Origin: an uncultured SAR116 cluster alpha proteobacterium
GTDB lineage: Bacteria > Pseudomonadota > Alphaproteobacteria > Puniceispirillales > Marisalimonadaceae
Length of the DNA: 64,000 nt
Direction: 5' to 3'
Assembly (NCBI GenBank): GCA_902619805.1
Contig: CACNGC010000008.1
Location: forward strand, 1-64,000
Of the stretch, positions 1 through 9,648 are shown piece after piece (the stretch's first letter is position 1; each line of letters opens with the position of its first letter). The notes under the pieces were generated by a model. It saw only the letters and a program-made list of their open reading frames with translations. It was not told the origin of the DNA and searched no databases. Made by a program: the position numbers and the translations under genes.

Positions 1-171
1 ATGAATCATGAAGAAAGAATTGATGTTATTGAAATGATGTGGGGAGTAATTCTTTCTGATGGTGTGGTCGACGACTTTGAAGCTAATTTAATGAGAAGAA
101 TGAATGGATTACTTTATGTGTCTGGGGAAGAAAGCGCACTAGCAAAACAAAGAGCTTTAAGTCAAACTTAA
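1..171 (+). CDS. TerB-like protein, C-terminal end (partial)
   Basis: The reading frame is open from the first base of the window to a TAA at 169-171, giving 56 residues, so the gene probably begins upstream. The pattern ..W.VILSDGVVDDFEANLMRRM..L resembles the second half of TerB-family proteins, where a DG...D..E segment ends a helical, acidic, metal-binding-like domain. TerB proteins are cytoplasmic and their role in most alphaproteobacteria is unknown. It lies 25 bases upstream of the leucine operon on the same strand, without an obvious terminator between. The family call rests on a short segment only. Confidence 0.6.
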   Translation: MNHEERIDVIEMMWGVILSDGVVDDFEANLMRRMNGLLYVSGEESALAKQRALSQT

Positions 172-195
172 TAAATTTAAAAGGTCTAAAATTAT

Positions 196-1362
196 ATGTT
201 TTTTCATTCAATGAATTTTTCAATCGGCGAAGATAATGAAGCTTTAAGAGAAACAGTTTTTAAATTTGCACAAAAAGAAATAGCTCCTCTTGCTGATAAA
301 ATAGATAAAGAAAACTCCTTTCCAAATCAACTATGGAAGAAACTTGGTGAATTAGGACTTCTAGGCATCACAGCTCATACAAAATATGGTGGAAGTGAAA
401 TGAGTTACTTGGCTCACTGTATAGCTATGGAAGAAATAAGCAGAGCAAGTGCTTCAGTTGGCCTGTCTTATGGAGCTTTTTCTAATTTATGTGTTAACCA
501 AATAAATAGGAATGGCAGCAAAGAACAAAAAGAAAAATATTTGCCAAGCTTATGTAAGGGTGAAAAAATTGGTGCTCTTGCAATGAGTGAAACAGGATCT
601 GGGTCAGATGTTGTTTCTATGACACTACATGCTGAAAAACAAGGAAATAATACTTATTTATTAAATGGCTCAAAGATGTGGATTACTAATGGACCCGATG
701 CTGATACCTTGATTGTATATGCTAAAACTGACCCTAAAGGAGGGTCCAAGGGTATCACTGCATTCATAATTGAAAAAACAATGACAGGATTTTTTACTGG
801 CAAAAAAATAGATAAGTTAGGGATGAGGGGATCAAATACGGCAGAGCTTATTTTTGAAAATTGTCCTGTTCCAGAAGAAAATATTTTAGGTGAAGAGGGA
901 AAAGGAGCTTCTATTTTAATGAGTGGACTTGACTATGAGAGGGTTGTTCTTGCTGCAGGACCTTTGGGTATAATGGCAGCCGCAATGGATACCGTAGTCC
1001 CTTATATTCATGAAAGAAAACAATTTGGAAAATCAATTGGTGAATTTCAAATCATGCAAGGAAAAATAGCCGACATGTATACCACCATGAATGCATGTAG
1101 GTCTTATGTATACGAAGTAGCGAAAGCTTGTGATAGAGGGGAAACAACTAGAAAAGATGCTGCTGGTTGTATTTTATATGCAGCAGAAAAAGCAACTCAA
1201 TTAACTTTAGAAGCAATACAAGCATTAGGTGGTAATGGATACACCAATGATTTTCCTGTAGCCAGACTTCTTAGAGATGCAAAGTTATATGAAATTGGAG
1301 CGGGAACTTCTGAAATAAGAAGAATGTTGATTGGTAGAGAGTTGTTCTTGGAAACATCATAA
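196..1362 (+). CDS. liuA: isovaleryl-CoA dehydrogenase
   Basis: FAD-dependent oxidation of isovaleryl-CoA to 3-methylcrotonyl-CoA, the first committed step of leucine breakdown, passing electrons to ETF. The 388-residue length and the acyl-CoA dehydrogenase segments are typical: [10 protein letters not shown] (about residue 129), WITNG (162), and the closing [10 protein letters not shown]. The catalytic glutamate sits in GLDYER (Glu about 248), the helix-G position used by isovaleryl-CoA dehydrogenases, while the usual C-terminal Glu position is a Gly/Ala. Methylcrotonyl-CoA carboxylase follows immediately, overlapping by one base (TAATG). An AAAAGG lies 11 bases before the ATG at 196; an in-frame ATG at 211 is an alternative start. 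Confidence 0.93.
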   Translation: MFFHSMNFSIGEDNEALRETVFKFAQKEIAPLADKIDKENSFPNQLWKKLGELGLLGITAHTKYGGSEMSYLAHCIAMEEISRASASVGLSYGAFSNLCVNQINRNGSKEQKEKYLPSLCKGEKIGALAMSETGSGSDVVSMTLHAEKQGNNTYLLNGSKMWITNGPDADTLIVYAKTDPKGGSKGITAFIIEKTMTGFFTGKKIDKLGMRGSNTAELIFENCPVPEENILGEEGKGASILMSGLDYERVVLAAGPLGIMAAAMDTVVPYIHERKQFGKSIGEFQIMQGKIADMYTTMNACRSYVYEVAKACDRGETTRKDAAGCILYAAEKATQLTLEAIQALGGNGYTNDFPVARLLRDAKLYEIGAGTSEIRRMLIGRELFLETS

Positions 1363-2969
1363 TGACTGTATTAAAATCAAAAATTAACTCTAAAGATATA
1401 ATGTTTTTAAAAAACCAAAAACAACTTTCTGTTGATTATAAACATACACATAAAGCAGTTGAGATTGCTATGAATGGTGGTGGGAAAGAATTGAATGACC
1501 GTCATCAAAAACGTGGCAAAATGCTACCAAGGCATAGAGTATCTAAGCTTTTAGATCCTGGAAGTGCTTTTTTAGAGGTAGGATTAACAGCTGGCTATAA
1601 CATGTATAATAATGAATGTCCTTCAGCTGGAATAATTACAGGAATTGGAAAAGTTCATAACCGTGATGTTATGGTAATTTGTAATGATTCAACTGTTAAA
1701 GGAGGTACATATTATCCAATAACAGTAAAAAAACATTTACGAGCACAAGAAATTGCTCTTGAAAACAATTTACCTTGTATTTATTTGGTAGATTCTGGTG
1801 GAGCAAATTTACCAAATCAAGATGAAGTTTTCGCAGACAAAGAACATTTTGGAAGAATTTTTTTCAATCAAGCAAATATGTCATCTAAAAATATACCCCA
1901 AATAGCTGTAGTTTTAGGAAGTTGTACTGCAGGAGGTGCATATGTACCAGCGATGTCAGATGAAACTATAATTGTTAAAAATCAAGGTACAATTTTTTTA
2001 GCTGGACCACCTTTAGTAAAAGCTGCAACTGGAGAAATCACAGACTCTGAAAGTCTTGGTGGAGGAGAAGTCCACACAAAGATATCCGGAGTTGCTGACT
2101 ATCTTGCTGAAAATGATGAGCATGCCCTAACTATAGCTAGACAGTGTATTAAAAATTTAAATGTAAATAATAAAACCTCTAGCAATATTTCATCTTTTGA
2201 AGAACCATTATATGACCAAAACGAACTAAGTGGCATATTTCCAGCAGATCCAAAAGAAACATTTGACGTCAGAGAAATTATTATGAGGATAGTGGATGGA
2301 TCTGAGTTTGACGAATTTAAGAAAAACTTTGGTACAACTTTAGTTACTGGATTTGCAAAATTAAAAGGTGATTTATGCGGAATTGTTGCAAATAATGGAG
2401 TTCTATTTTCAGATAGCTCATTGAAAGGCACTCACTTTATAGAACTATGCAGTCAAAGAAAAATACCTTTAATTTTTTTACAAAATATAACTGGTTTTAT
2501 GGTAGGCGAAAAAGCTGAACATGGCGGAATAGCAAAAAATGGCGCCAAACTTGTAAACGCCGTAGCAACAACAAAAGTACCAAAAATAACATTGTTAATT
2601 GGTGGTAGTTTTGGCGCTGGCAACTATGGAATGTGTGGAAGGGCCTTTGCTCCGAGATTTCTATGGACTTGGCCTTGCTCGAGAATTTCGGTAATGGGAG
2701 GTGAACAAGCAGCAAGTGTTTTAGCTTCTTTAAAAAAAAGAAACACTCTTAACAAAAAAGCTAAATGGAACAAAAGCATCGAAAGTGCATTTAAAAAACC
2801 TATTCTAGAACAATTTCAAAATCAATCTCATCCTCTATATGCCTCTGCTAGGTTATGGGATGATGGAATAATAGATCCAAAAAAATCAAGAGATATATTA
2901 TCTGCTAGTCTTAAAATTTCGTTAAACAAAGAAATTGAAGATACTAAATTTGGTATTTTTAGGATGTAA
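1362..2969 (+). CDS. liuB: methylcrotonyl-CoA carboxylase beta subunit (carboxyltransferase)
   Basis: The 535-residue carboxyltransferase subunit transfers CO2 from biotin to 3-methylcrotonyl-CoA, giving 3-methylglutaconyl-CoA. It has the two crotonase-fold halves of acyl-CoA carboxyltransferases, with oxyanion-type glycine segments [17 protein letters not shown] (about residue 186) and [16 protein letters not shown] (about 415). The motif NITGFMVG in the second half is typical of MCC beta rather than propionyl-CoA carboxylase. Its start codon overlaps the stop of the dehydrogenase by one base, and the biotin subunit follows 11 bases after its stop, so the complex is made from one transcript. 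Confidence 0.94.
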   Translation: MTVLKSKINSKDIMFLKNQKQLSVDYKHTHKAVEIAMNGGGKELNDRHQKRGKMLPRHRVSKLLDPGSAFLEVGLTAGYNMYNNECPSAGIITGIGKVHNRDVMVICNDSTVKGGTYYPITVKKHLRAQEIALENNLPCIYLVDSGGANLPNQDEVFADKEHFGRIFFNQANMSSKNIPQIAVVLGSCTAGGAYVPAMSDETIIVKNQGTIFLAGPPLVKAATGEITDSESLGGGEVHTKISGVADYLAENDEHALTIARQCIKNLNVNNKTSSNISSFEEPLYDQNELSGIFPADPKETFDVREIIMRIVDGSEFDEFKKNFGTTLVTGFAKLKGDLCGIVANNGVLFSDSSLKGTHFIELCSQRKIPLIFLQNITGFMVGEKAEHGGIAKNGAKLVNAVATTKVPKITLLIGGSFGAGNYGMCGRAFAPRFLWTWPCSRISVMGGEQAASVLASLKKRNTLNKKAKWNKSIESAFKKPILEQFQNQSHPLYASARLWDDGIIDPKKSRDILSASLKISLNKEIEDTKFGIFRM

Positions 2970-2980
2970 CTAATATAATT

Positions 2981-4984
2981 ATGATTAAAAAAAAGATAAA
3001 AAAAATATTAATTGCAAACCGTGGTGAAATTGCATGTAAAATAATTAAATGTGCAAAAAATCTTGATATACCAACAGTTGCTATATATTCAAATGAAGAT
3101 GCTGATAGTTTACATATCCAACTTGCTGATGAAGCTGTAAACATTCCTGGTTCTTTAGTCTCAGAAACATACATGAATGGGTCTGCGATAATTAGTATAT
3201 GTAAAAAATATAAAGCTAACGCAATTCACCCAGGATATGGATTGTTATCTGAAAATGCAAAATTTGTGAAAAGTGTTGAAAAAAATAAGCTAATTTTTAT
3301 AGGCCCTAAAAGCACAATTATTAAAAACATGGGAGAAAAAGATAAAGCAAAGCTTATAATGGAGGAAGCAGGTGTCCCAGTTATTCCAGGGTATCATGGT
3401 GACAATCAAGACAAGGATTTCCTCAGAAAAAAAGCCGATGAAATTGGTTACCCAGTTCTTATAAAAGCAAGATCTGGCGGGGGCGGAAGAGGCATGAGAG
3501 TTGTACAAAATAAAGGGAATTTTTTTTCTGCTTTAGAAGAGGCCTCAAGTGAAGCTTCAACAAATTTTAATGATAAAAATATTTTAATTGAAAAATATAT
3601 AACTAAAGCTCGTCATATTGAAGTGCAAATTTTTTCTGATCAGCACGGAAATGTAGTACATTTTTTTGATAGAGATTGCACATTACAAAGAAGGCAACAA
3701 AAAATTATTGAAGAAGCACCTTCACCAAAACTTAGTGAGGATATTCGCAAATTTTTAGGTGACTTAGCTGTAAATGCTTTAAAATCTTTAGACTATCAGG
3801 GCGCTGGAACAATAGAATTTATTGCAGACATTACTGATGGCCTTAATAAAAATAAAATTTACTTTATGGAAATGAACACGAGAATTCAAGTTGAACATCC
3901 AGTTACAGAGAAAATTACATCAACTAATCTTATTGAATGGCAGTTACATATAGCTAATGGCCTAACACTTCCTAAGTCACAAAATGAAATATATTTGAAT
4001 GGTTGGTCTTTAGAAGCTAGACTTTACGCTGAAGACATAAATAAAAACTTTCTTCCACAAAGTGGTTATCTGCATCATTTAAAATTTCCAAAAATTTCTG
4101 ATCATCCCAATTGCATTATAGATACTGGAAATAAAAAAGGAGATTTTATAAGTCCTTATTATGACCCAATGATTGCAAAAATAATTTCACATGGCAAAAA
4201 CAGAAAGGAGGCAATAAATAATCTCAGAAATTGTTTATTTGATATAGAAGTTGCAGGTATAACAACTAATTTAAACTTATTAAAAAAATTATTAAAAAAT
4301 AATCACTTCAGGGAAGGAGATATTTCCACAAAGTTTGTAGAAAACAACATTGTACAATTTATGGATAAAGATATTGAACCTAAACTTAAAGCTTTAGCAT
4401 CATTAATAATTTTTAATAATCTGACACCATCACAACAAAATTATTGGTATAATTGGAAACCAACTACTTATCCAATAAATATAACTATAGGTCAAAAAGT
4501 AACATCTTTTTTTGTTACTAAAACTAGTAATAAGAATTTTGAAGTTGCATTTAATAATCGAGAATTTTATTTCTCTTCTGTTTCGTTTCACGATTCAACT
4601 TTAAAAGCGAAGACAAAAAACAAAAACTTTGAAGTAAAGTTTTATGTTTTTAAAGATAAATCAACAGGTAATAAAAATTTTACCATTTTTAGTGATGAAA
4701 ATACATTTGATGCTGTCTTGAAGAATTCTTTAACTCAAGATTCAATTGAACAGAGTAAAGTTGAAGATAGTATTTTTGCTCCTATGCATGGAATAATAAG
4801 AATCAATAATTTAAAAATTAAAAGCAAGGTTAAAAAGGGCAATGTTTTATTGAAATTAGAGGCTATGAAAATGGAATATTCCTTAATTGCCCCACGAGAC
4901 GGAATCATTAAAGAGATTTTTTGTAAAAATGGTGAACAGGTCACTGAAAATTCCAAACTCTTAAATTTAGAAAAAATAAAATAA
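2981..4984 (+). CDS. liuD: methylcrotonyl-CoA carboxylase alpha subunit (biotin carboxylase/BCCP)
   Basis: A 667-residue biotin-containing subunit. The N-terminal biotin carboxylase opens with KKILIANRGEIACKII and contains the ATP-grasp glycine loop SGGGGRGMRVV (about residue 165) and EMNTRIQVEHPVTE, with its catalytic Arg and Glu. The C-terminal biotinyl domain carries EAMKMEYS; the lysine at about 630 is the biotin attachment site. It works with the upstream beta subunit in leucine degradation. The middle region (roughly 450-580) is poorly conserved and AT-rich, as expected for the BT domain. A biotin ligase is not in the window. Confidence 0.94.
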   Translation: MIKKKIKKILIANRGEIACKIIKCAKNLDIPTVAIYSNEDADSLHIQLADEAVNIPGSLVSETYMNGSAIISICKKYKANAIHPGYGLLSENAKFVKSVEKNKLIFIGPKSTIIKNMGEKDKAKLIMEEAGVPVIPGYHGDNQDKDFLRKKADEIGYPVLIKARSGGGGRGMRVVQNKGNFFSALEEASSEASTNFNDKNILIEKYITKARHIEVQIFSDQHGNVVHFFDRDCTLQRRQQKIIEEAPSPKLSEDIRKFLGDLAVNALKSLDYQGAGTIEFIADITDGLNKNKIYFMEMNTRIQVEHPVTEKITSTNLIEWQLHIANGLTLPKSQNEIYLNGWSLEARLYAEDINKNFLPQSGYLHHLKFPKISDHPNCIIDTGNKKGDFISPYYDPMIAKIISHGKNRKEAINNLRNCLFDIEVAGITTNLNLLKKLLKNNHFREGDISTKFVENNIVQFMDKDIEPKLKALASLIIFNNLTPSQQNYWYNWKPTTYPINITIGQKVTSFFVTKTSNKNFEVAFNNREFYFSSVSFHDSTLKAKTKNKNFEVKFYVFKDKSTGNKNFTIFSDENTFDAVLKNSLTQDSIEQSKVEDSIFAPMHGIIRINNLKIKSKVKKGNVLLKLEAMKMEYSLIAPRDGIIKEIFCKNGEQVTENSKLLNLEKIK

Positions 4985-4995
4985 TAGGTGCTTAT

Positions 4996-5850
4996 TTGAG
5001 AAATTTAGTAAATATTTTTGAAATGAGCCCAAGAGACGGGCTTCAAAATGAAAAAAAATTTATTTCAACTGATGAAAAAGTCTTTTTAATTGACCAACTA
5101 TCTCAATGTGGTTTTAACAAGATAGAGACATCTAGTTTTGTGAGTCACAAATGGGTTCCTCAACTGGCTGATGCAACAGAAGTTTTTAAAAGAATTAATA
5201 GAAATAAAAATACTAAATACACTGCATTAACACCCAATGAAAGAGGGTTTAATGACGCCTTAAATGCTAATGTCGATGAAGTAGCAATTTTTACTGCAGC
5301 ATCTGAAACATTTTGCAAAAAAAACACTAACTGCGACATTGAAACAAGTCTTAAACGATTTATTCCAATAACTGAAAAAGCTTTGAAATTAAATATACCT
5401 GTAAGAGGTTATATTAGTTGTGCAACTCACTGCCCTTATGAGAATTTTGTCAATCCTAAAATAGTAGGTCGAATTGCAAAAGATTTGTTTAAAATGGGGT
5501 GCTACGAAATTTCACTTGGTGATACGACCGGCAAAGGAACACCAGAACAAACACTAGAGATAGTAAAAGAATGCTTAAAATATTTATCAGCCGATAAATT
5601 AGCTGGCCATTTTCATGATACTTATCAAAATGCTCTTGATAACATTAATGTCTGCTTAGAAAATGGTATAAAGACGTTTGATGCATCCGTAGGGGGATTA
5701 GGTGGCTGTCCATATTCACCAGGAGCAAAAGGAAATGTAGCAACCGAAAAAGTTAACAAATTACTATTATCTAAAGGTTACGAAACGAACCTTGATAGAG
5801 ATAAATTAAAAGAATGTAGTGTAATTGCTCAGAAATTAATCTTAAACTGA
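4996..5850 (+). CDS. liuE: hydroxymethylglutaryl-CoA lyase
   Basis: Cleaves 3-hydroxy-3-methylglutaryl-CoA to acetoacetate and acetyl-CoA, the last step of the leucine pathway. The TIM-barrel protein opens with EMSPRDGLQNE (metal and substrate binding Arg/Asp), has HFHDTY for the metal histidines, and the signature GGLGGCPYSPGAKGNVATE with the catalytic Cys near its centre. The length of 284 residues is a little short but complete. Translation seems to start at a TTG, preceded by AGGTG at 4986-4990; no ATG lies upstream of the conserved N-terminus. It follows the carboxylase by 11 bases and the hydratase starts 4 bases after it. Confidence 0.94.
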   Translation: MRNLVNIFEMSPRDGLQNEKKFISTDEKVFLIDQLSQCGFNKIETSSFVSHKWVPQLADATEVFKRINRNKNTKYTALTPNERGFNDALNANVDEVAIFTAASETFCKKNTNCDIETSLKRFIPITEKALKLNIPVRGYISCATHCPYENFVNPKIVGRIAKDLFKMGCYEISLGDTTGKGTPEQTLEIVKECLKYLSADKLAGHFHDTYQNALDNINVCLENGIKTFDASVGGLGGCPYSPGAKGNVATEKVNKLLLSKGYETNLDRDKLKECSVIAQKLILN

Positions 5851-5854
5851 AACC

Positions 5855-6652
5855 ATGACTGAAATTAAAAAAAAATCGATAATATTACAGAATAAGGGCG
5901 GAGTATCTCGCATTATTTTAAATCAACCTGATAAACATAATGCTTTATCACCAACAATGATTCAAGAATTAAGTGATGCTTTTGAAAATCTTTCAAAAGA
6001 TGAAAATACTCGAGTATTAATATTATCAGCCAATGGAAAATCTTTTTGTGCTGGAGGAGATTTAGATTGGATGAAAAAACAAATTTTTTCTGATAGATCA
6101 ACTAGAATTAAAGAAGCTAAAAAATTAGCAATGCTTCTTTTTAAAATGTATAATTTCCCAAAACCTTTAATTGCAAAAGTTGAAGGAAATGCTTTTGGGG
6201 GCGGCATTGGAATAATATCTGTATGTGATATAGCGGTATCTTTAGATAATATAAAATTAGCACTTACTGAAGCAAAGCTTGGCTTAATTCCAGCTACAAT
6301 CAGTCCATATGTTGTTTTGAAAGTTGGATCAAACAATGCCATAGACATGTTTACCAGTGCCCGCATATTTTCTCCTCAAGAAGGACAAAAAATTGGTTTG
6401 ATAAAGTCGTTTACTACCAGTGATAAAATAGATAACACTATAACAAACGAAATTTTACCCTTTTTAAAAAATGCGCCTGCTGCGTTATCTGCTTCAAAAA
6501 AACTAGTAAGAAATTTATCTGTAAAAATAGATGAAAATACAATTCGATTTACAGTTGAAGCTCTTGCAGATGTATGGGAAAATCCTGAGGCAATAGAGGG
6601 AATTAATGCTTTTTTTGAGAAGAGAAAACCAAATTGGTTAATGGAGAAATAA
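5855..6652 (+). CDS. liuC: methylglutaconyl-CoA hydratase (enoyl-CoA hydratase family)
   Basis: A crotonase-fold hydratase expected to convert 3-methylglutaconyl-CoA to HMG-CoA. It has the CoA-binding/oxyanion segments SFCAGGDLDWMK and VEGNAFGGGIGIISVCDIAV, and ALTEAKLGLIPATISPYVV, a stretch characteristic of the methylglutaconyl-CoA hydratase branch. The length (265 residues) is usual. Its position between HMG-CoA lyase and an AhpD-like gene in the liu operon supports the specific assignment over a generic enoyl-CoA hydratase. The next start codon follows directly after its stop. Confidence 0.88.
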   Translation: MTEIKKKSIILQNKGGVSRIILNQPDKHNALSPTMIQELSDAFENLSKDENTRVLILSANGKSFCAGGDLDWMKKQIFSDRSTRIKEAKKLAMLLFKMYNFPKPLIAKVEGNAFGGGIGIISVCDIAVSLDNIKLALTEAKLGLIPATISPYVVLKVGSNNAIDMFTSARIFSPQEGQKIGLIKSFTTSDKIDNTITNEILPFLKNAPAALSASKKLVRNLSVKIDENTIRFTVEALADVWENPEAIEGINAFFEKRKPNWLMEK

Positions 6653-7249
6653 ATGGCAACGATTATAAAACAAGGCCAAAAAAGTAATTTAACTAAATTA
6701 GATCTGGATTATGAAGGCACAAAAGATGGAGAAGATCAAGTAAAGAACTACTTAGAAATTGTTCAAGAAAAATTAGGCTTTATTCCAAATGTTCTTGCTG
6801 CTTTTGCAAAATTTCCAAAACAATTTGAAGGTTTTACTAAATTATATAATGCCTTGATGTTAGGTGAGTCTGGTTTAACAAAATTGGAAAGAGAAATGAT
6901 TGCCGTTACTGTTTCTTCAGAAAATCATTGCTTTTATTGTTTAGTAGCTCATGGATCTGCAGTAAGAGAATTATCAAATGACCCTCAATTAGGAGAACGA
7001 ATAGCTGCAAACTTCAAGTCTGCAGAATTGCCAAAAAAACAAGAAGAATTACTTAATTTTACAAAAAAATTAACAAAAGACCCATCTGAAATTATTGAAA
7101 ATGATAGAAAAAAATTAAGGGATGTTGGATATACAGATAGAGATATTTGGGACATTAGTGCAATTGTTGGTTTGTTTAACATGACCAACAGACTAGCTTC
7201 GGCAACCGAAATGGAACCAAATAATAATTATCATAATTTAGCAAGATAA
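6653..7249 (+). CDS. AhpD-like / carboxymuconolactone decarboxylase family protein
   Basis: This 198-residue all-helical protein resembles the 'uncharacterised peroxidase-related' branch of the AhpD/CMD family. The redox motif is visible as ENHCFYCLVAHGSAVRE, with Cys-x-x-Cys and the downstream His; the domain begins with LGFIPNVLAAFAKFP. Such proteins are thought to act as thiol peroxidases or disulfide reductases, but the substrate here is unknown. The ATG directly follows the hydratase stop, so it is translated as part of the liu operon; it is not a known step of leucine degradation. It may detoxify peroxides made by the flanking flavoprotein dehydrogenases (inference). Confidence 0.8.
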   Translation: MATIIKQGQKSNLTKLDLDYEGTKDGEDQVKNYLEIVQEKLGFIPNVLAAFAKFPKQFEGFTKLYNALMLGESGLTKLEREMIAVTVSSENHCFYCLVAHGSAVRELSNDPQLGERIAANFKSAELPKKQEELLNFTKKLTKDPSEIIENDRKKLRDVGYTDRDIWDISAIVGLFNMTNRLASATEMEPNNNYHNLAR

Positions 7250-7253
7250 GTTT

Positions 7254-8420
7254 ATGGAATTCAATTTAAATCAAACTCAGTTATCTATTATTGATTCCGT
7301 AAATAATATTATGAAAAACTACAATGATGAGTATTGGCTTCAATGCGATAAAGAAAGTCAATTCCCCCAAAAGTTTTATGAAGAGGTAGCTAATGGGGGT
7401 TGGTTAGGCATTTGTATGCCTAAAGAGTTTGGAGGTAGTGATTTAGGTGTGAGTGAGGCATCAATTTTTATGCAAAAAATTTCAGAAACAGGTGGCGGCA
7501 TGGCTGCTGCATCTTCAATACATATAAATATTTTTGGACCACACCCAATTGTAGTGTATGGAACTAAAGAGCAAAAAGATAAGTGGTTACCACCATTGAT
7601 TTTAGGAAAAGAAAAAACTTGCTTTGGGGTTACTGAACCAGATTCAGGCTTGGATACTGGCAGATTAAAAACATTTGCAAAAAAAATAAACAGTGGATAT
7701 TTAGTTAATGGTCAGAAAATTTGGACATCTACTGCTAAAATTGCTGACAAGATACTTTTATTAGCCCGAACAAGTCCCATTGAAGAATGTAAAAAAAATA
7801 CAGACGGTTTAACTTTGTTTTATACAAATTTAGATAGGGAAAAAATAGAAGTAAGAGAAATCTCCAAAATGGGCAGAGCAGCAGTTGATAGCAACCAAAT
7901 ATTTATAGATAATCTTGAAGTACCTGAATTTGATAGAATTGGTGAAGAAGGTAAGGGATTTAAATATATTCTAGACAGCCTTAACCCTGAGAGAATTCTT
8001 ATTGCCGCAGAAGCTCTAGGAATAGGTAAAAATGCATTGTCAAGGGCAGTTAAATACGCAAATGATAGAATTGTTTTTAATAGACCTATTGGGAAAAATC
8101 AGAGTATTCAACACCCATTAGCAGAAAATTGGATTGAATTAGAAGCTGCGGAACTACTAATTGCAAAAGCAGCTTATCAATACGATAAAGGTGAAAACGC
8201 AGGAGGAATGGCTAACGCAGCTAAATATTTTGCAGCTGAAGCTGGCTTTAAAGCAGCCACGCAGGCAGTCGTAACTTTGGGTGGTATGGGATATGCTAAA
8301 GAATATCATGTTGAGAGGTTATTGAGAGAATCTTTGATCCCCAAATTGGCTCCTGTTAGCGCTCAAATGATCTTAAATTATCTGTCTGAACGTGTTCTTG
8401 GACTACCAAAATCTTATTAG
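7254..8420 (+). CDS. acyl-CoA dehydrogenase, unusual C-terminus
   Basis: A second 388-residue acyl-CoA dehydrogenase of the operon, with GVTEPDSGLDTGRLKT (flavin/substrate loop), KIWTSTA and GGMGYAKEYHVERLLRE. The C-terminal EGT.EI motif that carries the catalytic Glu in most family members is replaced by LIPKLAPVSAQMI. A glutamate in SLNPERI (about residue 246) occupies the helix-G position used by isovaleryl-CoA dehydrogenase and is probably the base. The substrate cannot be read from sequence. It is followed directly by a CoA-transferase, so the pair may activate and oxidise a branched or short acid. The ATG lies 4 bases after the AhpD-like gene. Confidence 0.85.
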   Translation: MEFNLNQTQLSIIDSVNNIMKNYNDEYWLQCDKESQFPQKFYEEVANGGWLGICMPKEFGGSDLGVSEASIFMQKISETGGGMAAASSIHINIFGPHPIVVYGTKEQKDKWLPPLILGKEKTCFGVTEPDSGLDTGRLKTFAKKINSGYLVNGQKIWTSTAKIADKILLLARTSPIEECKKNTDGLTLFYTNLDREKIEVREISKMGRAAVDSNQIFIDNLEVPEFDRIGEEGKGFKYILDSLNPERILIAAEALGIGKNALSRAVKYANDRIVFNRPIGKNQSIQHPLAENWIELEAAELLIAKAAYQYDKGENAGGMANAAKYFAAEAGFKAATQAVVTLGGMGYAKEYHVERLLRESLIPKLAPVSAQMILNYLSERVLGLPKSY

Positions 8421-8438
8421 TTGTTAGAAAGTAATATA

Positions 8439-9647
8439 ATGATAGTAAAAAATAAAAATAACCATGCATTAAATGGGATTAAGATTTTAGACCTTACAAG
8501 AGTTCTTGGAGGACCTTACGCTACGCAAATACTTGCAGATCACGGAGCTGAAGTGATTAAGATAGAGTCAAAGATTGGTGACGAAGTTAGAGCTTGGGGA
8601 CCACCTTTTATAAACGATATGGCTTCATATTTTATAAACGTTAATAGGAATAAGAAATCTATAGCAATCGATCTTAACAAACAAGAAGGTAAGGAAATAA
8701 TTTTAGAACTTCTAAAAAACTCAGATATAGTCATTGAAAACTTCAAAACTGGAACAATGGAGAAATGGGGTTTGGGTTATGAGGAAGTTTTAAGAGAAAA
8801 GTTTCCTAAATTAATTCACTGTAGAATTTCAGGTTTTGGAGCTAAAGGTCCACTTGGTGGTGCACCAGGCTATGATGCAATAGTTCAAGCTATGACTGGT
8901 ATGATGTCAGTAAATGGTCATGCTGACGGAGGCGATGTGAGAATTGGTGCTCCAGTAGTAGATATGGGAACTGGACTTTATTCAACAATAGGAATTTTAA
9001 TGGCACTGCAAGAAAGAGAAAAATCTGGCTTAGGTCAGTTTTTGGATATGTCTCTTTATGATTCAGCACTTGCATTAATGCACCCACATACTGGCAATTA
9101 TTTTTTATCAAAAAAACCAGGTAAAGCTACTGGAAATGCACACCCAAATATTTCCCCATATGATAAATTCAAAACAGCAACTAATGAGATTTTTATGGGA
9201 ATTGGAAACGATGCTGGTTTTATAAGACTCTGTAAAGCTTTAGATTTAGATCATCTTGCCAAAGATGAAAGATTTTTAACTAATGGTGATAGAGTAAAAA
9301 ACAGAATAGAATTAACAAAATATTTAGAAGACGCTCTTAGTAAAGTAGATGGAGTTGAATTTTCCGAAAAATTATTATCAGCAGGTGTTCCTGCAGGACC
9401 CGTAAGGAATATTGAGGAAGCTTTAAATCATCCTCAAACAAAAGAAAGAGAGATGACTATCTCAAAAGAGGATTACAAAGGTGTTTCTTCGCCAATTAAG
9501 TTTAGTAGATCTAAAGTAGTAGGCGTTAAACATAAACCACCTCTTATTGGTGAACATACAAGAGAAGTCTTAAGAGAAAATGGTTATACAGAAGATGGAA
9601 TTAATAGACTTTTTAAAAATGAAATTATTTTTGAAAACAAGTCTTAA
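8439..9647 (+). CDS. class III CoA-transferase (CaiB/BaiF family)
   Basis: Transfers CoA between acyl-CoA donors and a carboxylic acid acceptor by the family III mechanism. The fold's N-terminal signature ILDLTRVLGGPYATQILADHGAEVIKIE is followed by SIAIDLNKQEG and SLYDSALALM, with the aspartate expected to form the acyl-anhydride intermediate near VVDMGTG. At about 402 residues it is full length. I chose the ATG at 8439 (GAAAG 8 bases before) rather than a TTG at 8421 that abuts the previous stop. Substrate is unknown; its position last in the liu operon suggests a branched-chain or dicarboxylic acid. It converges with the next gene with only one base between. Confidence 0.88.
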   Translation: MIVKNKNNHALNGIKILDLTRVLGGPYATQILADHGAEVIKIESKIGDEVRAWGPPFINDMASYFINVNRNKKSIAIDLNKQEGKEIILELLKNSDIVIENFKTGTMEKWGLGYEEVLREKFPKLIHCRISGFGAKGPLGGAPGYDAIVQAMTGMMSVNGHADGGDVRIGAPVVDMGTGLYSTIGILMALQEREKSGLGQFLDMSLYDSALALMHPHTGNYFLSKKPGKATGNAHPNISPYDKFKTATNEIFMGIGNDAGFIRLCKALDLDHLAKDERFLTNGDRVKNRIELTKYLEDALSKVDGVEFSEKLLSAGVPAGPVRNIEEALNHPQTKEREMTISKEDYKGVSSPIKFSRSKVVGVKHKPPLIGEHTREVLRENGYTEDGINRLFKNEIIFENKS

Positions 9648-9648
9648 T

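Noticed and set aside
2099..2431. Open frame of 110 codons opposite the carboxyltransferase gene
   Set aside because: It lies wholly inside a well-supported gene on the other strand and shows no family features; it is an antisense shadow. The same applies to the other long antisense frames.
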